Assembly (NCBI GenBank): GCA_044337515.1
Contig: JBIINK010000006.1
Coordinates: 1-64,000, forward strand
Length of the DNA stretch: 64,000 nt
Direction of reading: 5' to 3'
Origin: CAJBVG01 sp044337515
Lineage (GTDB): Bacteria; Bacteroidota; Bacteroidia; Sphingobacteriales; Sphingobacteriaceae
A model generated the notes under the pieces. That model ran no database searches. It saw nothing but the letters and a program-made list of their open reading frames with translations, and had not been told where the DNA came from. A program made the translations under genes and the position numbers. Of this stretch, positions 37,353 through 45,781 are shown one piece after another (position 1 is the stretch's first letter; each line of letters begins with the position of its first letter).

Positions 37353-38852
37353 ATGAAACGTATCTGTCTATCAATTATACTCCTAATTTATACATTTTCG
37401 AATGTAAAGGGGCAGATACGTTTTTCTAAATTCTACGATTACAACCGAACTGCAAATATAATTTCAGATGTTGTAGTGCTTGCTGATACAGGGTATTTTA
37501 CTGTGAGTGAATGTTTAGATTTAAAAGAAAAGGATACTCTTAATTTCTTAAAGACTTATTTGTATTTTATTAAAACCAACCAATTTGGCGATACAATTTT
37601 TACAAAGATATATCATAAGCCTAGATTCAATATTGATGGAATAAAACTTATCAAAACAAATTGGGGATATTTACTCGCTGCAAAAGAATTTAATTTAAAA
37701 AAATACCAAGAGAACAGTTTAGGTTCATATATAAAATTATGGAAAATAAATGAATACGGTGATACAATTTCAACAATAAATTATGACTTGCAAATGGGTA
37801 ATGATTATTCAATAAAAATTATTCATTCAAATGATAATGGTTTCGTAGTCTTTGGGCAAACTTGTAATCAAATTCAATCGGGTAAAAAGTGCAATTATTT
37901 TTTGATGAAATTAGATAGTAATGCGAACAAGCAATGGCATCAAATCTATAAGCAAAGTAATACCAGTTTTGAAAATCCAAATTCAGTAATTCAATTACCA
38001 GATGGAACATTTTATTTGTTTGGTCAAACAACACTCAATAGCTTAATGAAATGGTTTCTCGTTAAGACAGATAGTTTAGGTAATTTATTGTGGCAAAAAA
38101 CTTATAATAAGTACCCTCGTCAAGCAGGAATTACAATAATACGTTCTGATGGCAATAGGATTTTATTAGGAGGCTCATACTCTACAGATGCAAGTGGGGG
38201 TACAGCTGGGGTTGTTAGAGGTTGTGCAATGTTAATTGACACATCTGGCATTGAAATATGGAGCAATTCTTATGGTGGAAATGATAAATGCGAATTTACA
38301 AGCATAGTACGTTTTAATGATAAATTTATTTTTGCTGGTACAAATAATAGCTTCGATTCTTTAAATAGGTCTCAAGGCTGGCTATTTGCTATCAATTCCA
38401 AAGGTGATAGTCTATATCAAAGATTTTATAATCCGCATTCAATTTGGTCTGAACAAATTTATAATATTAATAAATCAGATTATGGTTTCTTAATGTCAGG
38501 ATATGGTATAGATCCCAATGATTCTGTAAACACACAAGACGCTTGGTTTTTAAAAGTAGATAGTTTCGGATGTCTTACTCCAGGTTGTCAATTAGTGGGT
38601 ATTGATAACATTCCATTCAGTCGAGAAGAAATTAAGATTTATCCGAATCCTGCAAAAGATAAAATTCAATTTGAGCACAGTGGTAAAATCTTATCATTTC
38701 GCATTGCGGATTACACAGGGAAATTGTTAATGGCTGGAAATTATTTAGAAAATGGGATAAATGTTGAACATTTACAGAGAGGGGTTTATATAGTTCAAAT
38801 TCTATTAGAGAATAAATCTCAAGCGTTTGGGAAGTTGATTATCGAGAAATAA
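37353..38852 (+). CDS. T9SS type A secreted protein, beta-propeller-like
   Basis: A 499-residue exported protein with a signal peptide (1-20), a series of about seven repeats of the pattern 'DNGFVVFGQT ... LMKLDSNANKQWHQIY' typical of delta-60/propeller-like secreted proteins in Bacteroidota, and a type A sorting domain from about 425 (IKIYPNPAKDKIQF to LIIEK). No catalytic residues are recognised. It starts 3 nt after the giant gene, so the two are co-expressed and probably work together at the cell surface. Confidence 0.85.
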   Translation: MKRICLSIILLIYTFSNVKGQIRFSKFYDYNRTANIISDVVVLADTGYFTVSECLDLKEKDTLNFLKTYLYFIKTNQFGDTIFTKIYHKPRFNIDGIKLIKTNWGYLLAAKEFNLKKYQENSLGSYIKLWKINEYGDTISTINYDLQMGNDYSIKIIHSNDNGFVVFGQTCNQIQSGKKCNYFLMKLDSNANKQWHQIYKQSNTSFENPNSVIQLPDGTFYLFGQTTLNSLMKWFLVKTDSLGNLLWQKTYNKYPRQAGITIIRSDGNRILLGGSYSTDASGGTAGVVRGCAMLIDTSGIEIWSNSYGGNDKCEFTSIVRFNDKFIFAGTNNSFDSLNRSQGWLFAINSKGDSLYQRFYNPHSIWSEQIYNINKSDYGFLMSGYGIDPNDSVNTQDAWFLKVDSFGCLTPGCQLVGIDNIPFSREEIKIYPNPAKDKIQFEHSGKILSFRIADYTGKLLMAGNYLENGINVEHLQRGVYIVQILLENKSQAFGKLIIEK

Positions 38853-38880
38853 TTTCACTAATCCAGAAATTTAGTTAAAA

Positions 38881-38914
38881 ATGTCTCGTGTCTAATGTCC
38901 CATGTCTCAAGTCT
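38881..38914 (-). repeat. GAC-type heptamer block, right copy of inverted pair
   Basis: The minus strand reads AGACTTGAGACATGGGACAT followed by TAGACAC, nearly the same as 32018-32050 on the + strand. It reads outward from the dnaJ stop. Together the two copies flank the XRE-T9SS segment as inverted repeats. Confidence 0.75.
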
Positions 38915-38919
38915 AGAGT

Positions 38920-40086
38920 TTACTCAAAATACTCTTTCATACGCTCAAAAAATCCCTTGTCATTCTTATCCGGATTGGGTTTGAAGTTTGGAGATTCTTG
39001 GAGTTTTTCTAGTATTTGACGTTCTTCTCTAGAAAGAGTTTTAGGTGTCCAGATGTTAACGTGTACCAATTGATCACCTTTTTGATAAGAATTGATATCC
39101 TTAATTCCTTTGCCTTTTAAACGAAGTATTCTGCCGGCTTGAGTTCCGGGTTCAATTTTAATTCTTGCTTTGCCATCAATGGTTGGTATTTCAATACTGG
39201 TACCTAATGCTGCATCAATAAAGCTGATGTATAAATCGAAGATGATATTAATACCATCACGTTTTAATTGTTTGTGTTCTACTTCTTCAATTAAGATTAA
39301 TAAATCTCCAGGAATACCACCTCTTGGTGCTGCATTACCTTTGCCTGTCATCGATAATTGCATACCATCAACAACACCTGCTGGAATATTTATGGAAATT
39401 GTTTCTTCTGCGCGTTCAATCCCTTCTCCATGGCAAGTACCACACTTAGAAGTTATCGTTTGTCCTTCTCCATTACAAGTAGGGCAGGTAGAGGTAGTTT
39501 GCATTTGTCCAAGAATAGTATTTTGTACTCTTCTTACACTTCCTGCTCCACCACAAGTTCCACATTTAGAAAATGCTGTTTTATCTTTTGCTCCAGTTCC
39601 TCCACAGTTTTTACAAGAAGCCATCTTCGTTACCTTGATGGTTTTCTCTACGCCGTTTGTAATTTCGTCTAAGGTTAATTTTACTTTAATTCGAAGGTTA
39701 GAACCTTTGTGCATTCTTCTTCCACCACGTGAACTACCACCACCACCGAAGAACCCATCAAATCCACCTCCACCACCACCGCCAAAAATGTCGCCGAACT
39801 GACTGAAAATATCTTCCATGTTCATGCCACCTGGTCCACCACCATAACCACCTGCACTAGCACTACCACCAGAATGTCCGAATTGATCGTAACGTTGTTT
39901 TTTCTCTGGGCTACTCAATATTTCATAAGCTTCAGCAGCTTCTTTGAATTTATCTTCCGCTGCTTTGTCGCCTGGATTTTTATCCGGGTGAAATTTTATT
40001 GCTAATTTTCGATAAGCCTTCTTGATTTCGTCAGCATCAGCAGTTCTTGCTACACCCAGAATATCATAGTAATCTCTTTTTGCCAT
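38920..40086 (-). CDS. dnaJ: Chaperone DnaJ
   Basis: A 388-residue type I Hsp40. It has the J domain (1-70, HPD in KFHPDKNPGD), a Gly-rich region with GGGGGGG tracts, four CXXCXGXG zinc repeats (CKNCGGTG, CGTCGGAG, CPTCNGEG, CGTCHGEG) and the C-terminal substrate domain. I place the start at ATG 40086, one nt after the grpE stop; an in-frame TTG at 40098 would overlap grpE and add MEHN. It is co-transcribed with grpE; no dnaK gene is adjacent. Confidence 0.95.
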   Translation of the reverse strand: MAKRDYYDILGVARTADADEIKKAYRKLAIKFHPDKNPGDKAAEDKFKEAAEAYEILSSPEKKQRYDQFGHSGGSASAGGYGGGPGGMNMEDIFSQFGDIFGGGGGGGFDGFFGGGGSSRGGRRMHKGSNLRIKVKLTLDEITNGVEKTIKVTKMASCKNCGGTGAKDKTAFSKCGTCGGAGSVRRVQNTILGQMQTTSTCPTCNGEGQTITSKCGTCHGEGIERAEETISINIPAGVVDGMQLSMTGKGNAAPRGGIPGDLLILIEEVEHKQLKRDGINIIFDLYISFIDAALGTSIEIPTIDGKARIKIEPGTQAGRILRLKGKGIKDINSYQKGDQLVHVNIWTPKTLSREERQILEKLQESPNFKPNPDKNDKGFFERMKEYFE

Positions 40087-40087
40087 A

Positions 40088-40645
40088 TTATGCTCCAACT
40101 ACAACTTTAGCGAATCGAATCACTTTGTCGTTTAATGTATAACCTTTTTCTAATTCGTCAATTACTTTGCCCTTCAAATCTTCTGTTGGTGCAGGTATAT
40201 TAGTTACTGCCTCATGTAAATCTGTATTGAAAGCAGAACCTATTGTGTTCTCCATTTCTTTCAATCCTTGTGCAGTAACTGTACTTTTTAATTTATGATG
40301 TACCAACTTCAATCCTTCTTTCACTGCTTCCATATCCACAGCAGTTTCTACTGATTTCTGTGCACGATCAAAATCATCTAAAACAGTAATCATCGATTTT
40401 AAAGAATCTTCATTAGCTACTTTATATAAATCCATGCGCTCTTTAGCTGTTCTGCGTTTGAAATTATCAAACTCTGCTAACAATCGGATGTACTTATCAT
40501 TTACAGTTTCTAATTGAGCTTTTAAAGTCTCTTCAGCGCTCAATTCAACGGTTTCTGTTTTTTCTGTTGTCAATTCTTCTTGATTTTCCATTTCTGTCGA
40601 ATCAATAGGCTCATTTGTCATATTATCTGCTTCTTGCTCTGTCAT
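40088..40645 (-). CDS. grpE: Nucleotide exchange factor GrpE
   Basis: A 185-residue GrpE: an acidic disordered N-terminus (1-40), a long coiled coil (about 41-95, KYIRLLAEFDNFKRRTAKE) and the C-terminal beta domain (from ~130, ending KVIRFAKVVVGA). It releases ADP from DnaK. grpE-dnaJ form a two-gene unit. A weak TATATTGA box precedes the start by about 20 nt. Confidence 0.94.
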   Translation of the reverse strand: MTEQEADNMTNEPIDSTEMENQEELTTEKTETVELSAEETLKAQLETVNDKYIRLLAEFDNFKRRTAKERMDLYKVANEDSLKSMITVLDDFDRAQKSVETAVDMEAVKEGLKLVHHKLKSTVTAQGLKEMENTIGSAFNTDLHEAVTNIPAPTEDLKGKVIDELEKGYTLNDKVIRFAKVVVGA

Positions 40646-40727
40646 TTCGTTCTAATTTTCAATATATATTCGTTTTACCCAATTATTCAAATTGTTTGCC
40701 AATCAGGTGCAATCGTCAGTTTGTCAG

Positions 40728-40770
40728 TCAAAAAATAAAAATTCTCTCCCCATTTGCATGAAGAGAGAAT
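40728..40770 (-). terminator. Terminator of the TlpA-like gene
   Basis: On the minus strand, 22 nt after the TlpA-like stop, an 8-bp stem ATTCTCTC / GAGAGAAT with a 14-nt loop is followed by TTTTATTTTTT. The stem is AT-rich, but its position and T run fit a rho-independent terminator. Confidence 0.65.
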
Positions 40771-40792
40771 GAATTATGTATTTCAAATGTGA

Positions 40793-41302
40793 TTATTTCA
40801 ATAATTTGTCAAGCTCCTTATCAAGCTCTTCTCCTCTTAAGTTCTTAGCTACGATAATTCCTTTTTCATTGATTAGGAAATTTTGTGGAATGAAATTCAC
40901 TTGATAATCCGCTCCAGCAGATGATTGCCATCCTTTTAAGTCACTTACATGATTCTCCCATGTTAATTGATCTTTTGCAATAGCAGCTACCCAAGCTTCT
41001 TTGTTTTTATCTAATGAAACACTATAGATGTCGAATCCTTTAGCATCCTTGTATTTTGCATCTTTATATTTAGCATAACTCTTTACTAAGTTTGGATTCT
41101 CCATTCTGCAAGGTCCACACCACGAAGCCCAAAAATCAATTAATACTACTTTACCTTTAATAGAAGATAATTTGATTTCTTTACCTTCCGTATTCATCAA
41201 TACGATGTCTTTAGCTTTGTCGCCAACGTTAATGCCTATCTCTTGAGCAAATGTTGTAAATCCAATGAATAATAATGTAACTGCTAATATTGTTTTCTTC
41301 AT
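40793..41302 (-). CDS. TlpA-family periplasmic thioredoxin
   Basis: A 169-residue secreted thioredoxin-like protein: signal peptide 1-19 (ending TFAQ), AhpC/TlpA fold, active site WCGPC with Cys62 and Cys65, and cis-Pro in FIPQNF. It probably reduces periplasmic disulfides, for instance for cytochrome c maturation or detoxification. A tandem microduplication is visible at 77-88 (AKYKD-AKYKDAK). The gene is single, with its own terminator. Confidence 0.88.
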   Translation of the reverse strand: MKKTILAVTLLFIGFTTFAQEIGINVGDKAKDIVLMNTEGKEIKLSSIKGKVVLIDFWASWCGPCRMENPNLVKSYAKYKDAKYKDAKGFDIYSVSLDKNKEAWVAAIAKDQLTWENHVSDLKGWQSSAGADYQVNFIPQNFLINEKGIIVAKNLRGEELDKELDKLLK

Positions 41303-41382
41303 AAATTCTAATTTCTAAATCCTAAATTCTAAATTCTAAATCTTATAATTAAATTCCTAATTCCTAATTCCTAATTCTTAAT
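41303..41382. repeat. TTCTAAA and GAATTAG arrays meeting
   Basis: From the TlpA start outward the + strand carries TTCTAAA/TCCTAAA-type words (41303-41343). From the ftsE stop outward the minus strand carries GAATTAG heptamers (about 41350-41382). The arrangement matches the other composite gaps. Confidence 0.82.
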
Positions 41383-41385
41383 TAG

Positions 41386-42072
41386 TTAAACCCACTGATA
41401 CTTATCCTCCACAATCTTCCCATTCTCGCACTTGATAATTCTCGAAGGGAATTTCTCTATCATTCTATAATCGTGGGTAGCCATTAATACAGCAGTTCCG
41501 GTTTTACTAATCTTCATTAATAAATTCATCACTTCAACGGACGAATCGGGGTCTAAATTGCCCGTAGGTTCGTCGGCTAGTATTACTTCAGGGTGATTAA
41601 TTAAAGCACGAGCAATAACTACTCGTTGTTGTTCACCACCTGAAAGTTGATGTGGCATTTTATGGTTTTTGCCATTTAACCCAACTTCATTTAATACTTC
41701 CGCTAGTCGAGCATCCATTAAAGGCTGATCATCCCAACCTGTGGCTTCCATTACAAAACGTAAATTGTCTTCAACAGATCGGTCGGTTAATAATTGAAAA
41801 TCCTGAAATACTATACCCATCTTACGACGCATATAAGGCACTTCTGAAATTTTAATCTTACCGAGTTCAAACCCGACAACGCTACCAGTACCTCTACTGA
41901 TCATCAGGTCACCGTAGATCATTTTCAACAAACTGCTCTTTCCGCTACCAGTTTGTCCAATAAGAAAGATGAACTCACCTTTGTTTACTTTTAAGCTTAC
42001 ATCAGATAGCACCAAGTGGTTTCGTTGAAAAACATCTACCTGATCTAATCTGATTATTTCAAAATTGTCCAT
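41386..42072 (-). CDS. ftsE: Cell division ATPase FtsE
   Basis: A 228-residue ABC ATPase with Walker A GQTGSGKSS, signature LSGGEQQR, Walker B VILADEPTGNLD and H-loop THDY, and the short FtsE layout. With FtsX it links division to peptidoglycan hydrolysis; ftsX is not adjacent, as often in Bacteroidota. LolD-type transporters are close relatives, so the identity rests on length and on FtsE-like phrases (GIVFQDFQLLTDRSVEDNL). It shares one base (TAATG) with the small gene upstream. Confidence 0.85.
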   Translation of the reverse strand: MDNFEIIRLDQVDVFQRNHLVLSDVSLKVNKGEFIFLIGQTGSGKSSLLKMIYGDLMISRGTGSVVGFELGKIKISEVPYMRRKMGIVFQDFQLLTDRSVEDNLRFVMEATGWDDQPLMDARLAEVLNEVGLNGKNHKMPHQLSGGEQQRVVIARALINHPEVILADEPTGNLDPDSSVEVMNLLMKISKTGTAVLMATHDYRMIEKFPSRIIKCENGKIVEDKYQWV

Positions 42073-42275
42073 TAAAATTCTAGTTTTTTAATTACCCCAA
42101 ATGGTAATTCTTTAATCAATTCGTTAATTTCTTCTGTTTTATCACTTAAACCGCACTTTTCTAAAGCCTTTTCTGGCCTGTCGACCCGAAAATAAGCTAA
42201 TAAAGTGAACTTATCGTCGCGAAGCTGGATATAATCTGGAATTTTCGCAATTCCTTTTACTTTAATAATGTACAC
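42072..42275 (-). CDS. Small unknown protein coupled to ftsE
   Basis: A 67-residue cytoplasmic protein starting at GTG (MYIIKVKGIAKIPDYIQL ...). I do not recognise a domain. It begins with beta strands (IIKVKGIAK, FTLLAYFRV) and ends with a helix (EEINELIKEL), a compact alpha/beta fold. Its stop overlaps the ftsE ATG by one base, so it is probably translated with FtsE and may modulate it; this is inference from position. Confidence 0.6.
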   Translation of the reverse strand: MYIIKVKGIAKIPDYIQLRDDKFTLLAYFRVDRPEKALEKCGLSDKTEEINELIKELPFGVIKKLEF

Positions 42276-42290
42276 TCTATATAGTTCTAA

Positions 42291-42320
42291 TTGGATATTC
42301 TATTAATTGTTTTATATTTG
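42291..42320 (+). promoter_or_regulatory. Promoter of the OmpA/TPR-like lipoprotein gene
   Basis: A TTGG at 42291-42294 and TATATTTG at 42313-42320 have 18-nt spacing, close to the Bacteroidota -33/-7 arrangement. A 66-nt 5' leader follows, the longest in the window, ending in an A-rich tract before the ATG, a feature of well-translated genes in this phylum. Confidence 0.65.
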
Positions 42321-42386
42321 CCACCTATGTGAAACGGTAACAAATTTATAGTATTCTGTTCATTAAAAAAATTCAAATTAACAATC

Positions 42387-44096
42387 ATGAAGAACTTACA
42401 AATTAAGTTTATTTTATCAGTTTTCGTTGCTTCAGCTTTATTAACAGGCTGTAACGCATTGAAATCTATGCAAAAGAAGTCAAATACGGTAACGTACGAA
42501 GCTAAACCAAATCCATTGGAAGTTCGTGGCGACAGTGTTGAAATGGTTATTACAGGAAAAATTCCAGTAAAATATTTCGATAAAAAATCTTCTTTAAACA
42601 TGAACCCTACATTGACATATGATGGTGGTTCAATTAAATTACGCCCTTTAACATTAAAAGGAGAAGCTTCTACTGCTGATGGTATTGTAATCAGCAAAGT
42701 AAATGGCGGATCTTTCACTTACCGTGATAAAGTTGCTTACAAACCAGAAATGAAAAATGCGACAGTATCTTTCAATCCAGTTGCAGCTCGTGGTACTAAA
42801 TCATTAGCGTTTACGAAAGTTGACGTTGTTGCTGGTACATTAACAACTGCGTTATCTAACAAATCAACTGATGTTGCAATGTTAGGAAACGACAACTATG
42901 CAAAAGTTGTTCCTGTAGAAGTAAAAGGTAAAGTTTACTTCGATATCGATCGTGCTGTTGTTTCTGAGAAACAAAAGAAAACTGCAGATATGAAAGGTTT
43001 TGAGGAATTCATCAAAACAAATCAATTAACTGGTATCTCTATTTCTTCTTATGCATCTCCAGATGGTGAGTTAAAAAGAAATGATCAATTATCGGTTCAA
43101 AGAACAGATGCTACTTACAAGTATTTCATCACTTGGTTGAAGAAAAACAAAATCACTCAAGTAAACGATAGTTCATTCTACAAGAAATCAGCAACTGCTG
43201 AGGACTGGGATGGTTTGAAACAAGTTGCTTCTGCATCAGATTTTGCTGATCGTGACGAAATTGTAAACATCGTAACTACAATCTCTGATATTGATGCTCG
43301 TGAGAGAGAAATCAAAAAATTAAAATCATACCGTAAAATTGCTGACAAATTATTGCCACAATTAAGAAGATCAGAAGTAACATTAATGGCTACTGAAAAA
43401 CGTAAAACGGATGAAGAAATCGCTACAATGTCTAAAATTGATACTTCTAAATTAACAGTAGAAGAATTAATGTATGCATCTACTTTAACTGTTGATATGA
43501 ATGAGAAACTTGCTATTTACAATAGAGTTTCTACTCAATTCTCATCAGACTGGAGAGGTAAAAACAATGTTGCTTATGTTTATTTAACTGAAGGTGGTAA
43601 AGCTGATCAAGCATTATCTTTGTTAAAAGAAGCTAACGGTTTAGATAAAGACAATGCAGTAGTTTATAACAATATGGGTGTAGCTTATGCTCAATTAAAA
43701 GACTACAAAAACGCAGAGAAATATTACACATTAGCAAAATCATTAGGTGCTCAAAACAATGTTAACTTAGGTAACTTGAAAGTACGTACTGGTGATTACG
43801 CTGCTGCTGCTTCATTCTATGGCTCAGCAAACTCTTGTAGCTACAATGCTGCATTAGCTGCAACTTTAGCTGGTAACTATGATGCTGCTAAGAAAAATGC
43901 TGAATGTGCTACTCAAGATGCTGATGCATTCTACTTAAAAGCAATTATTGGTGCTCGTACTAATAACTTAGATATGTTAACTACTAACTTAACTCGCGCA
44001 ATCCGCGAAAATGCTTCATTACGTGAAGTAGCTAAGAAAGATTTAGAGTTTAAGAAATATATGGACACTGACTTATTCAAAGTTGCTGTTCGATAA
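42387..44096 (+). CDS. Lipoprotein with OmpA-like and TPR-like regions
   Basis: A 569-residue lipoprotein (lipobox LLTGC, Cys22). The N-terminal half (about 30-185) is beta-rich. Residues about 190-265 (VYFDIDRAVVSEKQ, ISISSYASPDGELKRNDQLSVQR) look like an OmpA-type peptidoglycan-binding domain. The C-terminal third (about 385-560) has TPR-like helix pairs (AVVYNNMGVAYAQLKDYKNAEKYY). Such proteins link the outer membrane to peptidoglycan and resemble T9SS-associated factors, but I do not recognise a specific name. A good promoter, A-rich leader and a uniform set of preferred codons suggest high expression. Confidence 0.75.
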   Translation: MKNLQIKFILSVFVASALLTGCNALKSMQKKSNTVTYEAKPNPLEVRGDSVEMVITGKIPVKYFDKKSSLNMNPTLTYDGGSIKLRPLTLKGEASTADGIVISKVNGGSFTYRDKVAYKPEMKNATVSFNPVAARGTKSLAFTKVDVVAGTLTTALSNKSTDVAMLGNDNYAKVVPVEVKGKVYFDIDRAVVSEKQKKTADMKGFEEFIKTNQLTGISISSYASPDGELKRNDQLSVQRTDATYKYFITWLKKNKITQVNDSSFYKKSATAEDWDGLKQVASASDFADRDEIVNIVTTISDIDAREREIKKLKSYRKIADKLLPQLRRSEVTLMATEKRKTDEEIATMSKIDTSKLTVEELMYASTLTVDMNEKLAIYNRVSTQFSSDWRGKNNVAYVYLTEGGKADQALSLLKEANGLDKDNAVVYNNMGVAYAQLKDYKNAEKYYTLAKSLGAQNNVNLGNLKVRTGDYAAAASFYGSANSCSYNAALAATLAGNYDAAKKNAECATQDADAFYLKAIIGARTNNLDMLTTNLTRAIRENASLREVAKKDLEFKKYMDTDLFKVAVR

Positions 44097-44133
44097 TCGA
44101 ATTAGCGAACTAGCGAATTTACGAACTCGCAAA
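44097..44133. repeat. CGAA octamers after the lipoprotein stop
   Basis: Directly after TAA the + strand reads TCGAATTA, GCGAACTA, GCGAATTT, ACGAACTC. These are the same words as after maf and the NlpC gene. They precede the terminator hairpin by about 30 nt. Confidence 0.82.
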
Positions 44134-44159
44134 ATTCCTAATTTAAAATAATTCAATAA

Positions 44160-44197
44160 AAAAGCCCCGAGCTACTAATAGCATCGGGGCGTTTTTT
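44160..44197 (+). terminator. Strong bidirectional terminator
   Basis: GCCCCGA (44164-44170) pairs with TCGGGGC (44184-44190) across a 13-nt loop, flanked by A6 upstream and T6 downstream, so it can end transcription of both convergent genes. Confidence 0.93.
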
Positions 44198-44208
44198 ATA
44201 TATAATAG

Positions 44209-44311
44209 TTTTCGCAGTTTCGCAAATTCGCTAGTTCGCAATTTTGCTAGTTCGACCCTTCGACCCTTTGACGTTTCGACTCTTCGACGATTCGACCCTT
44301 CGACGTTTCGA
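44209..44311. repeat. CGAA octamers out of the LuxC-type gene
   Basis: On the minus strand, starting at the TAA stop of the reductase, about 12 octamers run outward: TCGAAACG, TCGAAGGG, TCGAATCG, TCGAAGAG and so on, then GCGAACTA and GCGAATTT forms. A constant CGAA core is followed by variable bases. The array faces the one from the lipoprotein gene across the terminator. Confidence 0.85.
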
Positions 44312-45319
44312 TTAAAGTTTCATCAGAAACTTCATCGTATCCACCCCATCCGCATAATCCATCCAACCTGGTGCTTGTGTTTGTCCGAAAGGTAATTTGA
44401 CTTCTATCTCTACATTAGAGTCAGCTACTATACATTGAATTTGATCTTTTACCAAATCAAGTTTAGAATTTAATTCTGTAATATTTTGATAGTGTTCGAA
44501 ATACAAAACCGATAAGGGCGCTTGCATGGAATCGCTTTCTCTAAGCAATAAAAAACCATTGTCTAAGTGATGTTCTCTATTCACTAAGTAGATAGATTTG
44601 TAATAGTTGTAATTGTTCAAGTACTTATGTTGATCGCCTACATAATTAAACACTTCTAGAGCGTCTAACATGGGTATGAAATCATAGTCAATTGGTACAT
44701 ATACTTTAGATACATTTCTGCACCCTTGCCCGTAATAGCGAAAAATATCTTCTCCTAAATTCACAAAATCTTCACCTGTTTCGTTACCTGTTAGTATGGC
44801 TACGCTATTCCTATTTCTACGAATGATGTTTGGAATTTTACCGAAATAGTATTCAAAATGTCGAGCTGAATTATTACTCCCTGTTGCAATAATTGCATCA
44901 ATGGTGTTCATGCGATCTTCGTAAATAACCTGATCGGCAATGCTTGGTTCAAACTCAATAAGCTTTGCTATTAAGTGTTTGATTAATACGCCATCTTGTG
45001 ATGATAGTTTGATTTGAGCGATGTTTCCAGAAAATAATACACTACAAACATCATGAAATCCAACCATTGGGATGTTCCCTGCAAGGATCAATCCTACTTT
45101 CTTCGGACTACTATTCGTTTCAGGATAATGTGATAACCACGACCTTGTATTTTCTATTTCAAGTTGTTTAGCCCAAGCTCGTAAAGCATGTTTTGTCTCA
45201 TTTGCACTGAACCAAGTGTTCTGATGATAGGCATTATCAATCACTTCGAGCAATTCTGTATTCTCTTCAGCTATATATTTCCCTAATGAATCAAAGGCTT
45301 TTAGAAGTTTTTCCCTCAT
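44312..45319 (-). CDS. LuxC-type acyl-CoA reductase
   Basis: A 335-residue member of the LuxC acyl-CoA/acyl-protein reductase family of the aldehyde dehydrogenase fold. It has the nucleotide loop LILAGNIPMVGFHD (78-91), and a probable catalytic Cys200 in YYGQGCRNVSKVYVP. It may reduce an acyl-CoA to aldehyde; a luciferase partner is absent, so the role is not bioluminescence. Divergent to it is a 4Fe-4S ferredoxin gene, an arrangement I recall in many Bacteroidota, suggesting a redox link. It is shorter than Vibrio LuxC (~480 residues). Confidence 0.82.
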   Translation of the reverse strand: MREKLLKAFDSLGKYIAEENTELLEVIDNAYHQNTWFSANETKHALRAWAKQLEIENTRSWLSHYPETNSSPKKVGLILAGNIPMVGFHDVCSVLFSGNIAQIKLSSQDGVLIKHLIAKLIEFEPSIADQVIYEDRMNTIDAIIATGSNNSARHFEYYFGKIPNIIRRNRNSVAILTGNETGEDFVNLGEDIFRYYGQGCRNVSKVYVPIDYDFIPMLDALEVFNYVGDQHKYLNNYNYYKSIYLVNREHHLDNGFLLLRESDSMQAPLSVLYFEHYQNITELNSKLDLVKDQIQCIVADSNVEIEVKLPFGQTQAPGWMDYADGVDTMKFLMKL

Positions 45320-45331
45320 ATTTTATTTTTT

Positions 45332-45363
45332 TAAACCAAAAAATGGTTTATGTGTTATATTTG
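45332..45363 (+). promoter_or_regulatory. Ferredoxin promoter with operator-like palindrome
   Basis: TATATTTG (45356-45363) matches the -7 consensus, 29 nt before the ferredoxin ATG. A 7-bp inverted repeat TAAACCA/TGGTTTA with a 5-nt A spacer (45332-45350) ends 5 nt upstream of the box, between the -33 and -7 positions and 13 nt from the divergent reductase ATG, a suitable place for a shared operator. Confidence 0.5.
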
Positions 45364-45392
45364 CAGCGCAAAAATATAGATTTAGATAAACA

Positions 45393-45746
45393 ATGGCTAT
45401 TATAATTACTGACGAGTGTATAAATTGTGGGGCATGTGAACCCGAATGTCCAAATAACGCAATTTATGACGCAGGTGCTGCATGGAAATTTTCGGAAGGT
45501 ACGAGTTTAAAAGGAATAATTGATTTTGGTGAAGGACATACAATTGATGCTGATGCTGCTCAAAAGCCAGTTTCAGATGAAGTATATTACATTGTGCCCG
45601 ATAAATGCACGGAATGTGTTGGTTTTCACGATGAACCTCAATGTGCCGCTGTTTGCCCTGTAGATTGTTGTATAGATGATGTGGATGTACGAGAAAGTAA
45701 AGAAGATCTACTTGAAAAGAAAAAATGGATGCATTTAGAGGAATAA
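45393..45746 (+). CDS. Dicluster 4Fe-4S ferredoxin
   Basis: A 117-residue ferredoxin with two clusters: CINCGACEPECP near the N-terminus (residues 10-21) and a second set CTECVGFHDEPQCAAVCP, in which an 8-residue insertion separates the second and third Cys, as in the Alvin-type (long-loop) ferredoxins. It carries low-potential electrons. It is divergent from the LuxC-type reductase gene and ends in its own hairpin terminator. Confidence 0.92.
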   Translation: MAIIITDECINCGACEPECPNNAIYDAGAAWKFSEGTSLKGIIDFGEGHTIDADAAQKPVSDEVYYIVPDKCTECVGFHDEPQCAAVCPVDCCIDDVDVRESKEDLLEKKKWMHLEE

Positions 45747-45753
45747 ATATTGA

Positions 45754-45776
45754 AAGGGACGACAAGTCCCTTTTTT
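45754..45776 (+). terminator. Terminator after the ferredoxin gene
   Basis: AAGGGAC and GTCCCTT form a 7-bp stem with a GACAA loop, followed by TTTTATTTTTA. It starts 8 nt after the stop. Its T run merges with the -7 box of the next gene. Confidence 0.9.
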
Positions 45777-45781
45777 ATTTT

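Noticed and set aside
39170..39802. 210-codon plus-strand frame opposite dnaJ
   Set aside because: It is the antisense of the Gly-rich and zinc-finger region of dnaJ, giving Pro-rich sequence without family similarity.
40087..40098. TTG start for dnaJ giving MEHN before the usual MAKRDYY
   Set aside because: It lies inside grpE; the ATG at 40086 is the normal DnaJ start and is 1 nt after the grpE stop.
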